Source: CAZHTF01 sp964535305 (lineage in GTDB: Bacteria; Planctomycetota; Phycisphaerae; UBA1845; Fen-1342). Taken from it: DNA of 34,453 bases. Below are positions 1 to 7,562 of the stretch, piece by piece. The notes under the pieces are model-generated. The model saw nothing but the letters and a program-made list of their open reading frames with translations, was not told where the DNA came from and made no database searches. The stretch's first letter is position 1; every line of letters starts with the position of its first letter. The position numbers were made by a program, and so were the translations under genes. The stretch is taken from NCBI GenBank assembly GCA_964535305.1, contig CAZHTF010000030.1:1-34453 (forward strand), read 5' to 3'.

Positions 1-269
1 CGGCGGTGCTGGTGCTGGGCGGCGTGCAGTTGATCGTGCTTTGGATTTTGGGCGAATACATCGGGCGGCTCTACGAAGAATCCAAGCAGCGCCCGCTGTA
101 CATCCTGCGTCAGCCGCGGCTGGCCGACGCGCGGAGCGAACCGGCTGCGCGTCAGGAAGCGTCGCAGGGCGAGCGGGTTGCTGCCGAGGCGCGCCGCGCC
201 GATCGCGAAGCGCCGCCGCCTTCTTCCGCTGGCCGGGTTGGCGGAGCAGGCCTTACGATTCGGGAATGA
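1..269 (+). CDS. C-terminal end of a polyprenyl-phosphate-type family 2 glycosyltransferase (5' truncated by the window)
   Basis: Only the last 88 or so codons are visible, read from base 3. They begin with a hydrophobic segment (VLVLGGVQLIVLWILGEY) followed by the sequence GEYIGRLYEESKQRPLYIL. This ending is typical of DPM1/GtrB/ArnC-like membrane glycosyltransferases: a final transmembrane helix, then a conserved juxtamembrane tail. Such enzymes normally move a sugar from a nucleotide donor to a polyprenyl phosphate at the inner face of the membrane. The catalytic GT-A domain lies outside the window, so the substrate cannot be inferred. A charged tail rich in Arg, Ala and Glu of about 45 residues follows the conserved part. 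The stop codon overlaps the ATG of the methyltransferase by ATGA, so the two are probably translationally coupled. Confidence 0.75.
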   Translation, partial: AVLVLGGVQLIVLWILGEYIGRLYEESKQRPLYILRQPRLADARSEPAARQEASQGERVAAEARRADREAPPPSSAGRVGGAGLTIRE

Positions 270-1279
270 GCAGTCCGCCGCGCCACGTCCGCCCCGTGCG
301 GGCCGCCGCGCTTGATCTCGACGCCTTGCTGCGCGTTGCGCTAGAGATGCGCGAGCCGATCTTGAAAGACCCGGCGACGAACGCGCTGCGAATTTTCAAC
401 GGCCGGTCGGACGGGGTCGACGGGCTGGTGATTGACAAGCTCGCGCAGGTGCTGATCGTGCAGTGCCATGTCGGACGGTTGCAGTGCGACGAGGCTGACC
501 TGCGACGCATGCTTGAGAATGCGGCCGAAGCGCTAGCGGCTACGTCGGTGTATCGCAAGATTTTCCCGCGCGATCGCAATCGCGATTCAGCCGCGGTGCT
601 GGCGCAGAATCGCGACCCGCGGCCCTGGCTCGGCGCGCCGGCCGACGAGGAGTTCGAGGTGCTCGAGCACGCGGTCAAGTTCCGCGTGCGGCCGTACGAC
701 GGCTATTCCGTCGGGCTTTTCCTGGAGCAGCGCGGCAATCGCGACCGCATTCGCCGCTTGGCGGCCGGCAAGCGGCTGCTGAACACGTTTGCGTATACCT
801 GCGGATTCTCGGTGGCGGCGGCGGTGGGCGGGGCCGCGTCCACGGTCAGCGCCGATCTCTCGAAACGCTTTCTCGAGTGGGGCAAGCGCAGCTTCGCGGC
901 CAACGGCGTGCCGCTCGACGCACATCGCTTCTACGCCGCCGACACGTTTGACGCCTATCGGCGGCTGGGCAAGCGCGGCGAGAGGTTTGACATGATCGTG
1001 ATCGATCCGCCCACGTTCGCGCGTGATTCCGCCGGCCGTCCGTTTGTGTTGACCGAGCAGCTCGAAGCGCTGCTCAGCGGCGCCTTCGCGCTCGCCGCCG
1101 ACGGCTGCCTGCTGCTGATCTCGACCAACCATCGCGGCACCGATCGCCGCCGACTCGAAGACGCTGTGCATGCGGCGGCGGGTTCGCGTGCGTGCGAGAT
1201 TGTGGAGCGGCCGCGGCTGGCGCTGGATTTTCGCGGCGATCCGGGCTTTGCGACTTCGCTGCTGCTGCGGATCGGCTGA
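266..1279 (+). CDS. RlmK/RlmI-like SAM-dependent 23S rRNA methyltransferase
   Basis: This 337-residue protein starts at an ATG overlapping the upstream stop (ATGA, 266-269). An upstream in-frame extension exists but would lie inside the previous gene. It has a Rossmann methyltransferase domain of the large-subunit rRNA methyltransferase group. The motifs seen are GLFLEQRGNR, the SAM loop NTFAYTCGFSVAAA, DLSKRFLEWGKRSFAANG, and motif IV IDPPTF at residues 246-251. The late motif STNHRG (286-291) and the ending LDFRGDPGFATSLLLRIG match the RlmK half of E. coli RlmKL (IDPPTF, SNNKRG) better than RlmI. The double-cysteine motif expected of an m5C enzyme is not seen at this position. Guanosine N7 methylation is therefore a better guess than cytosine C5, but the target is inference. 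The RlmL half found in E. coli RlmKL is absent; the N-terminal part here is a short domain of about 100 residues. Confidence 0.78.
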   Translation: MSSPPRHVRPVRAAALDLDALLRVALEMREPILKDPATNALRIFNGRSDGVDGLVIDKLAQVLIVQCHVGRLQCDEADLRRMLENAAEALAATSVYRKIFPRDRNRDSAAVLAQNRDPRPWLGAPADEEFEVLEHAVKFRVRPYDGYSVGLFLEQRGNRDRIRRLAAGKRLLNTFAYTCGFSVAAAVGGAASTVSADLSKRFLEWGKRSFAANGVPLDAHRFYAADTFDAYRRLGKRGERFDMIVIDPPTFARDSAGRPFVLTEQLEALLSGAFALAADGCLLLISTNHRGTDRRRLEDAVHAAAGSRACEIVERPRLALDFRGDPGFATSLLLRIG

Positions 1280-1381
1280 AGTCGCCGGCTGGGTCGAATC
1301 GGTCGCTTCGTGACGGCGCGGTGCGCGCAGCGTTGTGGGCCCTGCTTGCGGCGATCCGCCGGCTCAGATAACACCCGGTTT

Positions 1382-2605
1382 GTGATTCTGCGAGCGCCAT
1401 GGGTGATGCCGATCTGCGCCGCGCCGATTCGCGACGGCGCGGTGCAGATTGTCGGTGAGCGGCTCGGCTACGTCGGCCGAGCCGCAGACGCGCCGCGCGA
1501 TCCGCAGCAGGTTGAATTGCGCGATGCGCTGCTGATGCCGGGGCTGATCAACGCGCACACGCATCTCGAGTTGCAGTGCTACGCCGGCCAGATCCCGCCC
1601 AGCCCATTCTGGAGCTGGATCGAGCGGCTGGTCGTGCTGCGCCGCGCGCCCGACCAGGTGCAGCGCGAGTCGGCTGCCGCCGAGCAGGGTGCCTGGCTTT
1701 CGCTGCGGGCCGGGGTGACGTGTGTGGGCGATATTTCGCGCCGCAATGTGGCCTGGCCGGCGCTGTCGCGCGTGCCGATTCGCAAAGTGTGCTTCGTCGA
1801 GCTGCTCTCGCTGGCCGACCACGCGCCGCGAAACCCCGATGAGCTGCGGCAGGGGCTTGAGAGCGTCGCGGAAGATACGCTGCTGACCGCCGGCGTCTCG
1901 CCGCATGCGCCGTACACCGTTCCCAGGGACGAGATCCGCGCCGCGGTGCGGCTGGCGCGTGAGCGGCAGCGCCCCTGGTGCACGCATTGGGCCGAAACGC
2001 GCGAGGAAGTCGCCTTCCTCAGCGACACGCTGCACACGCTCGAACCGCCGCTGCCGCTGCTCTTTGAGCTGATTCGCGAGCGCGGGATTACGTCGCCGCG
2101 CTGTGACAGCGTGGCGTACCTGCTGGCGAGCACGCAGGATGGCAACCCGGGCGGCATCGCGCATTTGAACTACGTGCGCGACGACGAGCTGGCGGCGCTG
2201 GCGGCGGCGGGGCATGTGGCCATGTATTGCCCGCGGGCCCACCGCTTCTTCGGGCACGAGCCGCATCCATTTGAGCGCATGCTGCAGGCGGGCGTGCGCG
2301 TCGCGATCGCGACCGACAGCCCCGCCAGCAACACCAGCGTCTCGCTCTTGGATGAGCTGCGATTTGTCAGATGCACGTTGCAATCTCGGCTGCAAGCATC
2401 GAAGCTGCTGGAGATGGTCACGATTGACGCCGCGGAGGCACTGTGTCTGTCGTCGCAGGTCGGCACGCTTGCGGTCGGGAAGTTCGCCGACCTGGCGGCC
2501 TTCCCGCTGGCTGCACCCGCTTCGATGGACCCGCTGGTTGAGCTCATCGAGCGCGCGCCGTCGCCGTGCGGTGTGTGGGTGGCGGGAAAGCAGGTGTGCC
2601 CGTGA
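1382..2605 (+). CDS. Amidohydrolase-superfamily deaminase (chlorohydrolase / aminofutalosine-deaminase-like)
   Basis: This is a TIM-barrel metal hydrolase of about 407 residues. GTG 1382 is the preferred start, because the product then opens with the family's N-terminal beta region; the frame stays open back to GTG 1310. Metal-site motifs appear in the usual order: HTHLE (H59, H61), SPHAPYT, THWAETREE, and ATDSPASN with the catalytic aspartate. The HxxE pair in THWAE is typical of the deaminase branch (S-adenosylhomocysteine, aminofutalosine, guanine and triazine deaminases). The segment PSPFWSWI after HTHLE resembles amidohydrolases annotated as aminofutalosine deaminase in menaquinone synthesis, but no other mqn gene is present, so the substrate is open. 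Its stop overlaps the GTG of the MutS-like gene by GTGA, implying co-translation. Confidence 0.8.
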   Translation: MILRAPWVMPICAAPIRDGAVQIVGERLGYVGRAADAPRDPQQVELRDALLMPGLINAHTHLELQCYAGQIPPSPFWSWIERLVVLRRAPDQVQRESAAAEQGAWLSLRAGVTCVGDISRRNVAWPALSRVPIRKVCFVELLSLADHAPRNPDELRQGLESVAEDTLLTAGVSPHAPYTVPRDEIRAAVRLARERQRPWCTHWAETREEVAFLSDTLHTLEPPLPLLFELIRERGITSPRCDSVAYLLASTQDGNPGGIAHLNYVRDDELAALAAAGHVAMYCPRAHRFFGHEPHPFERMLQAGVRVAIATDSPASNTSVSLLDELRFVRCTLQSRLQASKLLEMVTIDAAEALCLSSQVGTLAVGKFADLAAFPLAAPASMDPLVELIERAPSPCGVWVAGKQVCP

Positions 2606-4647
2606 GCCAGGATGTGACGCGCGGCGCGCCGCCGAGTGTGTCAGCGCCCGAGTCGACGCCGAGGGCGCCAGGTGCGCAGGACGGTAACGCGCCGCCGCCG
2701 TCCGACTGGCTGGACCAGTTCGAGCAGCGCACCAAGCAGCAGCGCGGCGACGCCGAGCGGACCGAATCGGCTTTGTCTTGGACGCGGTTGATCACGGTCG
2801 TCGTCGGTGCAGCGCTGGCGATCGTGCTGCGCGGCTCGCCTGCCGCCCTGTTGGCGGTGATCGCGGTCACGATCGCGGCGTTCTTCATGGCCGTCCTCTG
2901 GCATCGCGGTGCGCTGCGCACGCGGCAACTCCTGGAGCGGCTCGCCACCGTGATCGAAGAGACGCGCAGCCGGCTGGGCGGGCAGGTCACACTCGTTCGC
3001 AGCGGCACGCGGCCCGAAGATGAGCCCGCGATCGACGCCGTGCAGCACTCGGCCCTGAACGGCGGCCTGCCGACGGCCGAGCAGCCCTGCCGCGTCGCGC
3101 TGACGCGTCAGGAGCTGGACGACCTGGACTTCTATCGCCCGCCGGTCGGACTGTTTGGCCTGCTGAACCGCACCTACACACGGCTGGGCGCCGTGCGGCT
3201 GCGCGATGCGCTGGAGTGGCCCTTCGTCGAACCGGCAGCAATCCTGCGGCGGCAGGAGACCATTCGTTGGCTCGAGCAGAACCCCGAGACGCGCCTGCGG
3301 TTGCTGGCGGCGCTGGCCGGGTTGCAGATCGAGTCGCGGCTGCTGGGAAAGATGGTGGTAGCGCTGCGCGACGCGTCGCCAGTCGGCTTCGGGCTGCGCA
3401 CGCATCTGGTGCGGCTCTGGTCGATCGTCAGCGGCGTGCTGGTTGTGTTCTTTCTGAGCAAATCCAGCGAACCGGATTGGCTGATCCTGCTGGCGCTGCT
3501 GCTGCTGGCCAACGGCGTGCTGTATTTTGCGGCGCTGCGCGTCTTTATCCGCCCGGCGCTGGTCCGCTGGCATGACACCAGCACCGCGCTGCAGGCCTTC
3601 TCGGTCGCGGTCGAGCGGGCCGCCGACGAGCTGCCGGCGAAAACCGAGCTGGCCTTGTTGCGCGAGCGATTCCTGGCGGTGCGCGGCGTCCTGCCGCGGA
3701 TTGGCCGTATCACCGGATGGGCCGAAAGCGGCGGCCCGATCCACGCGCTGCTGAATCTCGCGCTGTTCTACGACGTGCACGTGGCCAGCGCCATGCACCG
3801 CGTGGTGCTGCCGCAGCGCGATGCGCTGCTGGCTGCGCTCGGGGCCGTGCATGATCTGCAGATGCTCTGCAGCCTGGCGTGTTTCGCCTGGGAGCAGCCA
3901 CACCGCTGCTATCCGCAGCCGGCCGCACTTTCGCAGCGGCTGCTCGCGATCACTGAAGGGGCGCACCCACTGCTGCCCGCGGCGCAGGCGGTGTGCAACT
4001 CGCTGACGCTGGATGGGCAGCGGCGCGTGCTGGTCATCACCGGGTCGAACATGTCCGGCAAAAGCACGTTCCTGCGCATGATCGCGAGCAATGTCGTCTT
4101 GGCGCAGGCCGGCACGATCGCGACCGCCGCCCAGATGCGCTGGTCGCCGCTGCGGCTGATCACCGATCTGCAGTCGCGTGACGATCTGGCCGGCGCGGAG
4201 AGCTACTTCCTGGCCGAGGTTCGGCAACTGCGACGCATGTTCAGCAACCCCGCCGATGGCGTGGGCGTGTTGGGGATCATGGATGAGCCATTGCGCGGCA
4301 CGAACTCGCACGAGCAGATCGCGGCCACGCTCGCGGTGGTCGAGCATCTGGCAGGGACCGGGCAATTGTTCATGATTGCTACGCACGATCAGCAGGTAAC
4401 CGACCTGGCGGACGGCCAGACGGTCTTGAACGCCCATTTTCGCGAGGATCTCGGGCGCGACGGGTTGGTATTCGACTACTGCCTGCGGCACGGGCCGGCC
4501 CAGACGCGAAATGCGCTGCGCGTTTTGGAGCGCGAAGGGTATCCGCCCGAGCTGCTGGCCAGCGCCCGACGCTGGGTGGCGCGGTTGGACGCGCAGGCGC
4601 CGAATGAGGCGTTTGCCTCGAGCGCCGCGGCCGGGCGGCGCGCCTAA
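2602..4647 (+). CDS. Membrane-anchored MutS-family ATPase (MutS domain V protein)
   Basis: The protein is 681 residues from the GTG at 2602, which overlaps the previous stop. It starts with a Pro-rich cytoplasmic tail, then one or two hydrophobic helices at about residues 63-100. A second hydrophobic block lies at about 274-315, inside a divergent helical core region. The C-terminal third is a MutS ATPase: Walker A GSNMSGKST at 481-489, Walker B VLGIMDEP with D561/E562, the RGTN loop to N568, and THD at 594-596. The MutS mismatch-binding (FxE) and connector domains are missing, and so is the Smr nuclease domain of MutS2. It is therefore neither canonical MutS nor MutS2, but one of the membrane-associated MutS-like lineages found in several phyla. 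Its role is unknown; ATP-driven conformational work at the membrane is inference. Confidence 0.85.
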   Translation: MSQDVTRGAPPSVSAPESTPRAPGAQDGNAPPPSDWLDQFEQRTKQQRGDAERTESALSWTRLITVVVGAALAIVLRGSPAALLAVIAVTIAAFFMAVLWHRGALRTRQLLERLATVIEETRSRLGGQVTLVRSGTRPEDEPAIDAVQHSALNGGLPTAEQPCRVALTRQELDDLDFYRPPVGLFGLLNRTYTRLGAVRLRDALEWPFVEPAAILRRQETIRWLEQNPETRLRLLAALAGLQIESRLLGKMVVALRDASPVGFGLRTHLVRLWSIVSGVLVVFFLSKSSEPDWLILLALLLLANGVLYFAALRVFIRPALVRWHDTSTALQAFSVAVERAADELPAKTELALLRERFLAVRGVLPRIGRITGWAESGGPIHALLNLALFYDVHVASAMHRVVLPQRDALLAALGAVHDLQMLCSLACFAWEQPHRCYPQPAALSQRLLAITEGAHPLLPAAQAVCNSLTLDGQRRVLVITGSNMSGKSTFLRMIASNVVLAQAGTIATAAQMRWSPLRLITDLQSRDDLAGAESYFLAEVRQLRRMFSNPADGVGVLGIMDEPLRGTNSHEQIAATLAVVEHLAGTGQLFMIATHDQQVTDLADGQTVLNAHFREDLGRDGLVFDYCLRHGPAQTRNALRVLEREGYPPELLASARRWVARLDAQAPNEAFASSAAAGRRA

Positions 4648-4690
4648 CCGTTTCGGGGACAGGTGCTTACGAAAGCGGCGGCCTAGCACG

Positions 4691-4719
4691 TTGCGGGTGG
4701 TGGCGGCGGCGGATAGACT
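4691..4719 (+). promoter_or_regulatory. Candidate sigma70-type promoter for rpsO-pnp
   Basis: TTGCGG at 4691-4696 and TAGACT at 4714-4719 are separated by exactly 17 bases. They match the consensus at 3 of 6 and 4 of 6 positions. The pair lies in the only gap before rpsO and would place the transcript start near 4726, giving a leader of about 80 nt. This is a pattern match only. Confidence 0.4.
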
Positions 4720-4746
4720 TACTAAACTTGATTTCAGGCTGCCTTG

Positions 4747-4775
4747 GTGCGCCCCCGGGGCCTCGGGAGCGCCAC
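4747..4775 (+). promoter_or_regulatory. Stem-loop in the rpsO leader (possible S15 autoregulatory element)
   Basis: GTG-CGC-C-CCCG (4747-4757) pairs with CGGG-A-GCG-C-CAC (4764-4775), giving 11 pairs with one mismatch and one bulged C around a six-base loop. It ends about 22 bases before the Shine-Dalgarno sequence GAAAGG. S15 commonly represses its own translation through a structured leader in other bacteria. This element is positioned for that, but it matches no leader class I can recall. Confidence 0.35.
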
Positions 4776-4807
4776 TCGGGCAAGCCCAGGTTTTGAAAGG
4801 ATAGGCC

Positions 4808-5077
4808 ATGGCATTGTCAACGGGTCGCAAAGCAGAGTTGATCGGGTCGCATCGACGGCATGACGCCGACACCGGTTCGCCCGAGGTCCAAGTCGCGTTC
4901 CTCACCGAACGAATCACGCAGCTCACCGAGCATTTGAAATCGCATAAGAAGGACCATTCTTCGCGGCGCGGCCTGCTCAAGATGGTCGGAAAGCGTTCGG
5001 CCCTGCTGAAATACCTTTCCGGACAGGATCGGACGCGATATCTCGAAACGATTAACAAGCTCGGGCTGCGCAAGTAG
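4808..5077 (+). CDS. rpsO: 30S ribosomal protein S15
   Basis: The 89-residue product has the usual S15 length and is readable end to end. Signature stretches are SHRRHDADTGSPEVQVA, FLTERITQLTEHLKSHKKDH, SRRGLLKMVGKRSALLKYL and the C-terminal YLETINKLGLRK. S15 is a primary binder of the central domain of 16S rRNA and contributes to bridge contacts with the 50S subunit. The ATG follows GAAAGGATAGGCC, a good ribosome-binding site. The rpsO-pnp order is one of the most conserved gene pairs in bacteria. The two genes are separated here by 180 bases, where an RNase-processed leader sits in E. coli. Confidence 0.98.
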   Translation: MALSTGRKAELIGSHRRHDADTGSPEVQVAFLTERITQLTEHLKSHKKDHSSRRGLLKMVGKRSALLKYLSGQDRTRYLETINKLGLRK

Positions 5078-5257
5078 CTCGCGGACTTGTCAGCTTCGAT
5101 CAACAGTGCGAAACGCGGCGCGGGCGCATGTCCGCTAACCGTGGTGCGGTGCGGCGCGCACGTGCGAGTACGGCGCTGCGCGGCAGCTTGCTGGACTTTT
5201 GCTGGATGCTTTAGGGATAGGTCGGTCGGGAAATCGTCGGCGAAGGGAAATGGGAAA

Positions 5258-7387
5258 ATGATGGTCAAGGTCGAGCGCCAGATTGGCGCAAATGTGCTCT
5301 CAATCGAAACAGGGAAAATCGCGCGCCAGGCCTCCGGGTCGGCCGTGGTGCGCTACGGCGAAACGGTCATCCTCGGGACGGTGGTGACCGCGGGACCGCG
5401 CGAGGGCGTCGATTTCTTCCCGCTTACGGTCGATTACCGCGAGAAGATGTCCGCGGCCGGCAAGTTCCCCGGCGGCTTTTTCAAGCGCGAAGGCCGGCCG
5501 ACCAACAAAGAGATCCTGACCATGCGGATGATCGATCGACCCATCCGCCCGCTCTTCCCGGCCGGCTATCGCGACGAAGTGCAGATTCAGGTGATGGTGC
5601 TGGCGACCGACGTGCAAGACGACCCGGATGTCTTTGGATTCGTCGCGGCCGCGGCCGCCCTGGCGATCGCGCCGATTCCGTTCGAGGCGCCGGTGGCGGC
5701 CGTGCGCGTTGGCCGCGTCGACGGCCAGTTTGTCATCAACCCCACGCGGGCGCAGCTCGAGCTTTCCGATTTAGACCTGGTCGTCGCCGGGCATAAGGCG
5801 GCGGTCACCATGATCGAGGTCGGGGCGCGCGAGCTGTCCGAGCAGGTGGTCGGCGACGCGATCCGCTTCGCGCACGAGAATGGCGTGGTGCCGATCTGCG
5901 AGATGCTGGCCGAGCTCAAGAAGCGCGCCGGAAAACCGTCGGAATGGCAGGCGCCCGAGACCGACGAAGCGTTCATGGCCGGCCTGCGCGAAAAAGTCTG
6001 GGAGCCGCTCCGCAAGGCGAAGGCCATCGTAGGTAAGCAGGAGCGCAACGCCGCAGTCGAGGAAATCTACGAGAAGATTCTGGCCGAATACTGCCCGCCG
6101 GATGAGAAGGAGCCCAAGTACGAGCCCGGCGCGGTGAAGGCCGCGCTGAATCTTCTGGAAGAGCGGCTGGTGCGCGAGCGCATCTTGAAGGAAGGGTTGC
6201 GGCCGGATGGTCGCAAGCTCGACCAGATTCGCCAGATCAACTGTGAAGTGGGCTGGCTGCCGCGCGTGCATGGTTCGTCGCTGTTTACGCGCGGCGAGAC
6301 GCAGGCGGTCGTCACGACCACGTTGGGCACCACCTCCGACGAGCAGGTGATCGACGAGCTGCTCGGAGAGTACAGCAAGAAATTCATGCTGCACTACAAC
6401 TTCCCGCCGTTCTCGGTCGGTGAGGTGCGCCGCATCGGCGCGCCCGGCCGCCGCGAGATCGGCCACGGGGCACTGGCCGAGCGCAGCCTGGAAGCCGTTC
6501 TGCCGACGCCCGAACAATTCCCGTACACGATTCGCCTGGTGAGTGACATCCTCGAATCCAACGGCTCCAGCTCGATGGCCTCGGTTTGCGGCGGCTCGCT
6601 GAGCCTGATGGACGCGGGTGTGCCGATCACCGGCGCCGTCGCGGGCATTTCGATTGGCTTGGTCGAGGAGAACGGGCGGCACGTGCTGCTGGCCGACATC
6701 ATCGGCGAGGAAGATCACTTCGGCGACATGGACTTCAAGGTTGCCGGTACGCGCAAGGGCATCACCGGCGTGCAGCTCGACATCAAGTCCAAGGGGCTGC
6801 GGCAAGAGATCATCGTCGAGGCTCTGAAGCTTGCGCACACCTGCCGCATGCGGTTGCTGGACATCATGGAAGCCACCATCGCGCAGCCGCGTCCGCAGAT
6901 CAGCGAGCACGCGCCGCGGTTGATCACGATGAAGATCAACCCCGAGAAGATCGGCAAGCTAATTGGCCCTGGCGGGCGCTCGATTCGCGAGATTCAGACG
7001 CGCACCGGCGCCCAGATCGACATCGAGGACGACGGGACCGTTTTCATCTCGTGTCTTACGGCCGATGGGGCCCGCAAGGCCGAAGAGGCCGTGGCCGCGA
7101 TCACCGAAGACATCCAGGTCGGACGGGTCTACGAGGGCAAGGTCATCAGCATCAAGGATTTCGGCGCGTTCATCGAGATCCTCGACGGGCAGGACGGCCT
7201 CTGCCACATCAGCGAGCTTGATGACGCGTATGTCCGTTCCGTGGCAGATGTGGTCAAGATCGGCGACACGGTTCGCGTCAAGGTGATCGCGATCGACGAC
7301 CAGGGCCGAGTGAAGCTTTCGCGCAAGGCGGTGCAGCGCGAAGCCAAGCAGAAGGCCGAGCCGCCGCGCGGTTCCGACGGTCGCTAG
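5258..7387 (+). CDS. pnp: Polyribonucleotide nucleotidyltransferase (PNPase)
   Basis: The protein is 709 residues. ATG 5258 is chosen because AGGGAA lies 8 bases upstream and because it puts the two catalytic aspartates of the second RNase PH domain (EDHFGDMDF) at residues 486 and 492, the E. coli numbering. A longer in-frame reading from 5087 would translate the intergenic leader. Domains in order are RNase PH 1, helical linker, RNase PH 2, a KH domain with GPGG at about 570 and an S1 domain at about 618-690 (GKVISIKDFGAFIEI). The enzyme degrades RNA 3' to 5' using phosphate and works as a trimer, often within a degradosome. A stable hairpin lies 18 bases after the stop. No unusual residues were seen. 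Confidence 0.97.
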   Translation: MMVKVERQIGANVLSIETGKIARQASGSAVVRYGETVILGTVVTAGPREGVDFFPLTVDYREKMSAAGKFPGGFFKREGRPTNKEILTMRMIDRPIRPLFPAGYRDEVQIQVMVLATDVQDDPDVFGFVAAAAALAIAPIPFEAPVAAVRVGRVDGQFVINPTRAQLELSDLDLVVAGHKAAVTMIEVGARELSEQVVGDAIRFAHENGVVPICEMLAELKKRAGKPSEWQAPETDEAFMAGLREKVWEPLRKAKAIVGKQERNAAVEEIYEKILAEYCPPDEKEPKYEPGAVKAALNLLEERLVRERILKEGLRPDGRKLDQIRQINCEVGWLPRVHGSSLFTRGETQAVVTTTLGTTSDEQVIDELLGEYSKKFMLHYNFPPFSVGEVRRIGAPGRREIGHGALAERSLEAVLPTPEQFPYTIRLVSDILESNGSSSMASVCGGSLSLMDAGVPITGAVAGISIGLVEENGRHVLLADIIGEEDHFGDMDFKVAGTRKGITGVQLDIKSKGLRQEIIVEALKLAHTCRMRLLDIMEATIAQPRPQISEHAPRLITMKINPEKIGKLIGPGGRSIREIQTRTGAQIDIEDDGTVFISCLTADGARKAEEAVAAITEDIQVGRVYEGKVISIKDFGAFIEILDGQDGLCHISELDDAYVRSVADVVKIGDTVRVKVIAIDDQGRVKLSRKAVQREAKQKAEPPRGSDGR

Positions 7388-7405
7388 CGCCGCGAATCGA
7401 GGCGA

Positions 7406-7428
7406 GCGGCCGGCGATTTGCTGGCCGC
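7406..7428 (+). terminator. Stable hairpin behind pnp (no U-tract)
   Basis: GCGGCCGGC (7406-7414) pairs with GCTGGCCGC (7420-7428) over 9 pairs, one of them G-U, with the loop GATTT. It starts 18 bases after the pnp stop. There is no U-run after it, so it is either a weak terminator or a 3'-end protecting structure. Confidence 0.45.
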
Positions 7429-7562
7429 GCGTCCGGGCAACCGGGACGGGCCGCGTGCAAGCAACGCCCGAGCTCGACGGCGCTAAAATTTGCGCGGGGC
7501 GCAGCGCTTTGGGTTGTGCGATGCCGCCGGGTGTTCATCCGCTGAGTGCCTGAGGTCCTGCC

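Noticed and set aside
2641..5268. An 875-codon open frame on the minus strand
   Set aside because: It runs antisense across the MutS-like gene, rpsO and the pnp start, is Arg/Gln/Pro-rich with no recognisable domain, and is a by-product of high GC third positions.
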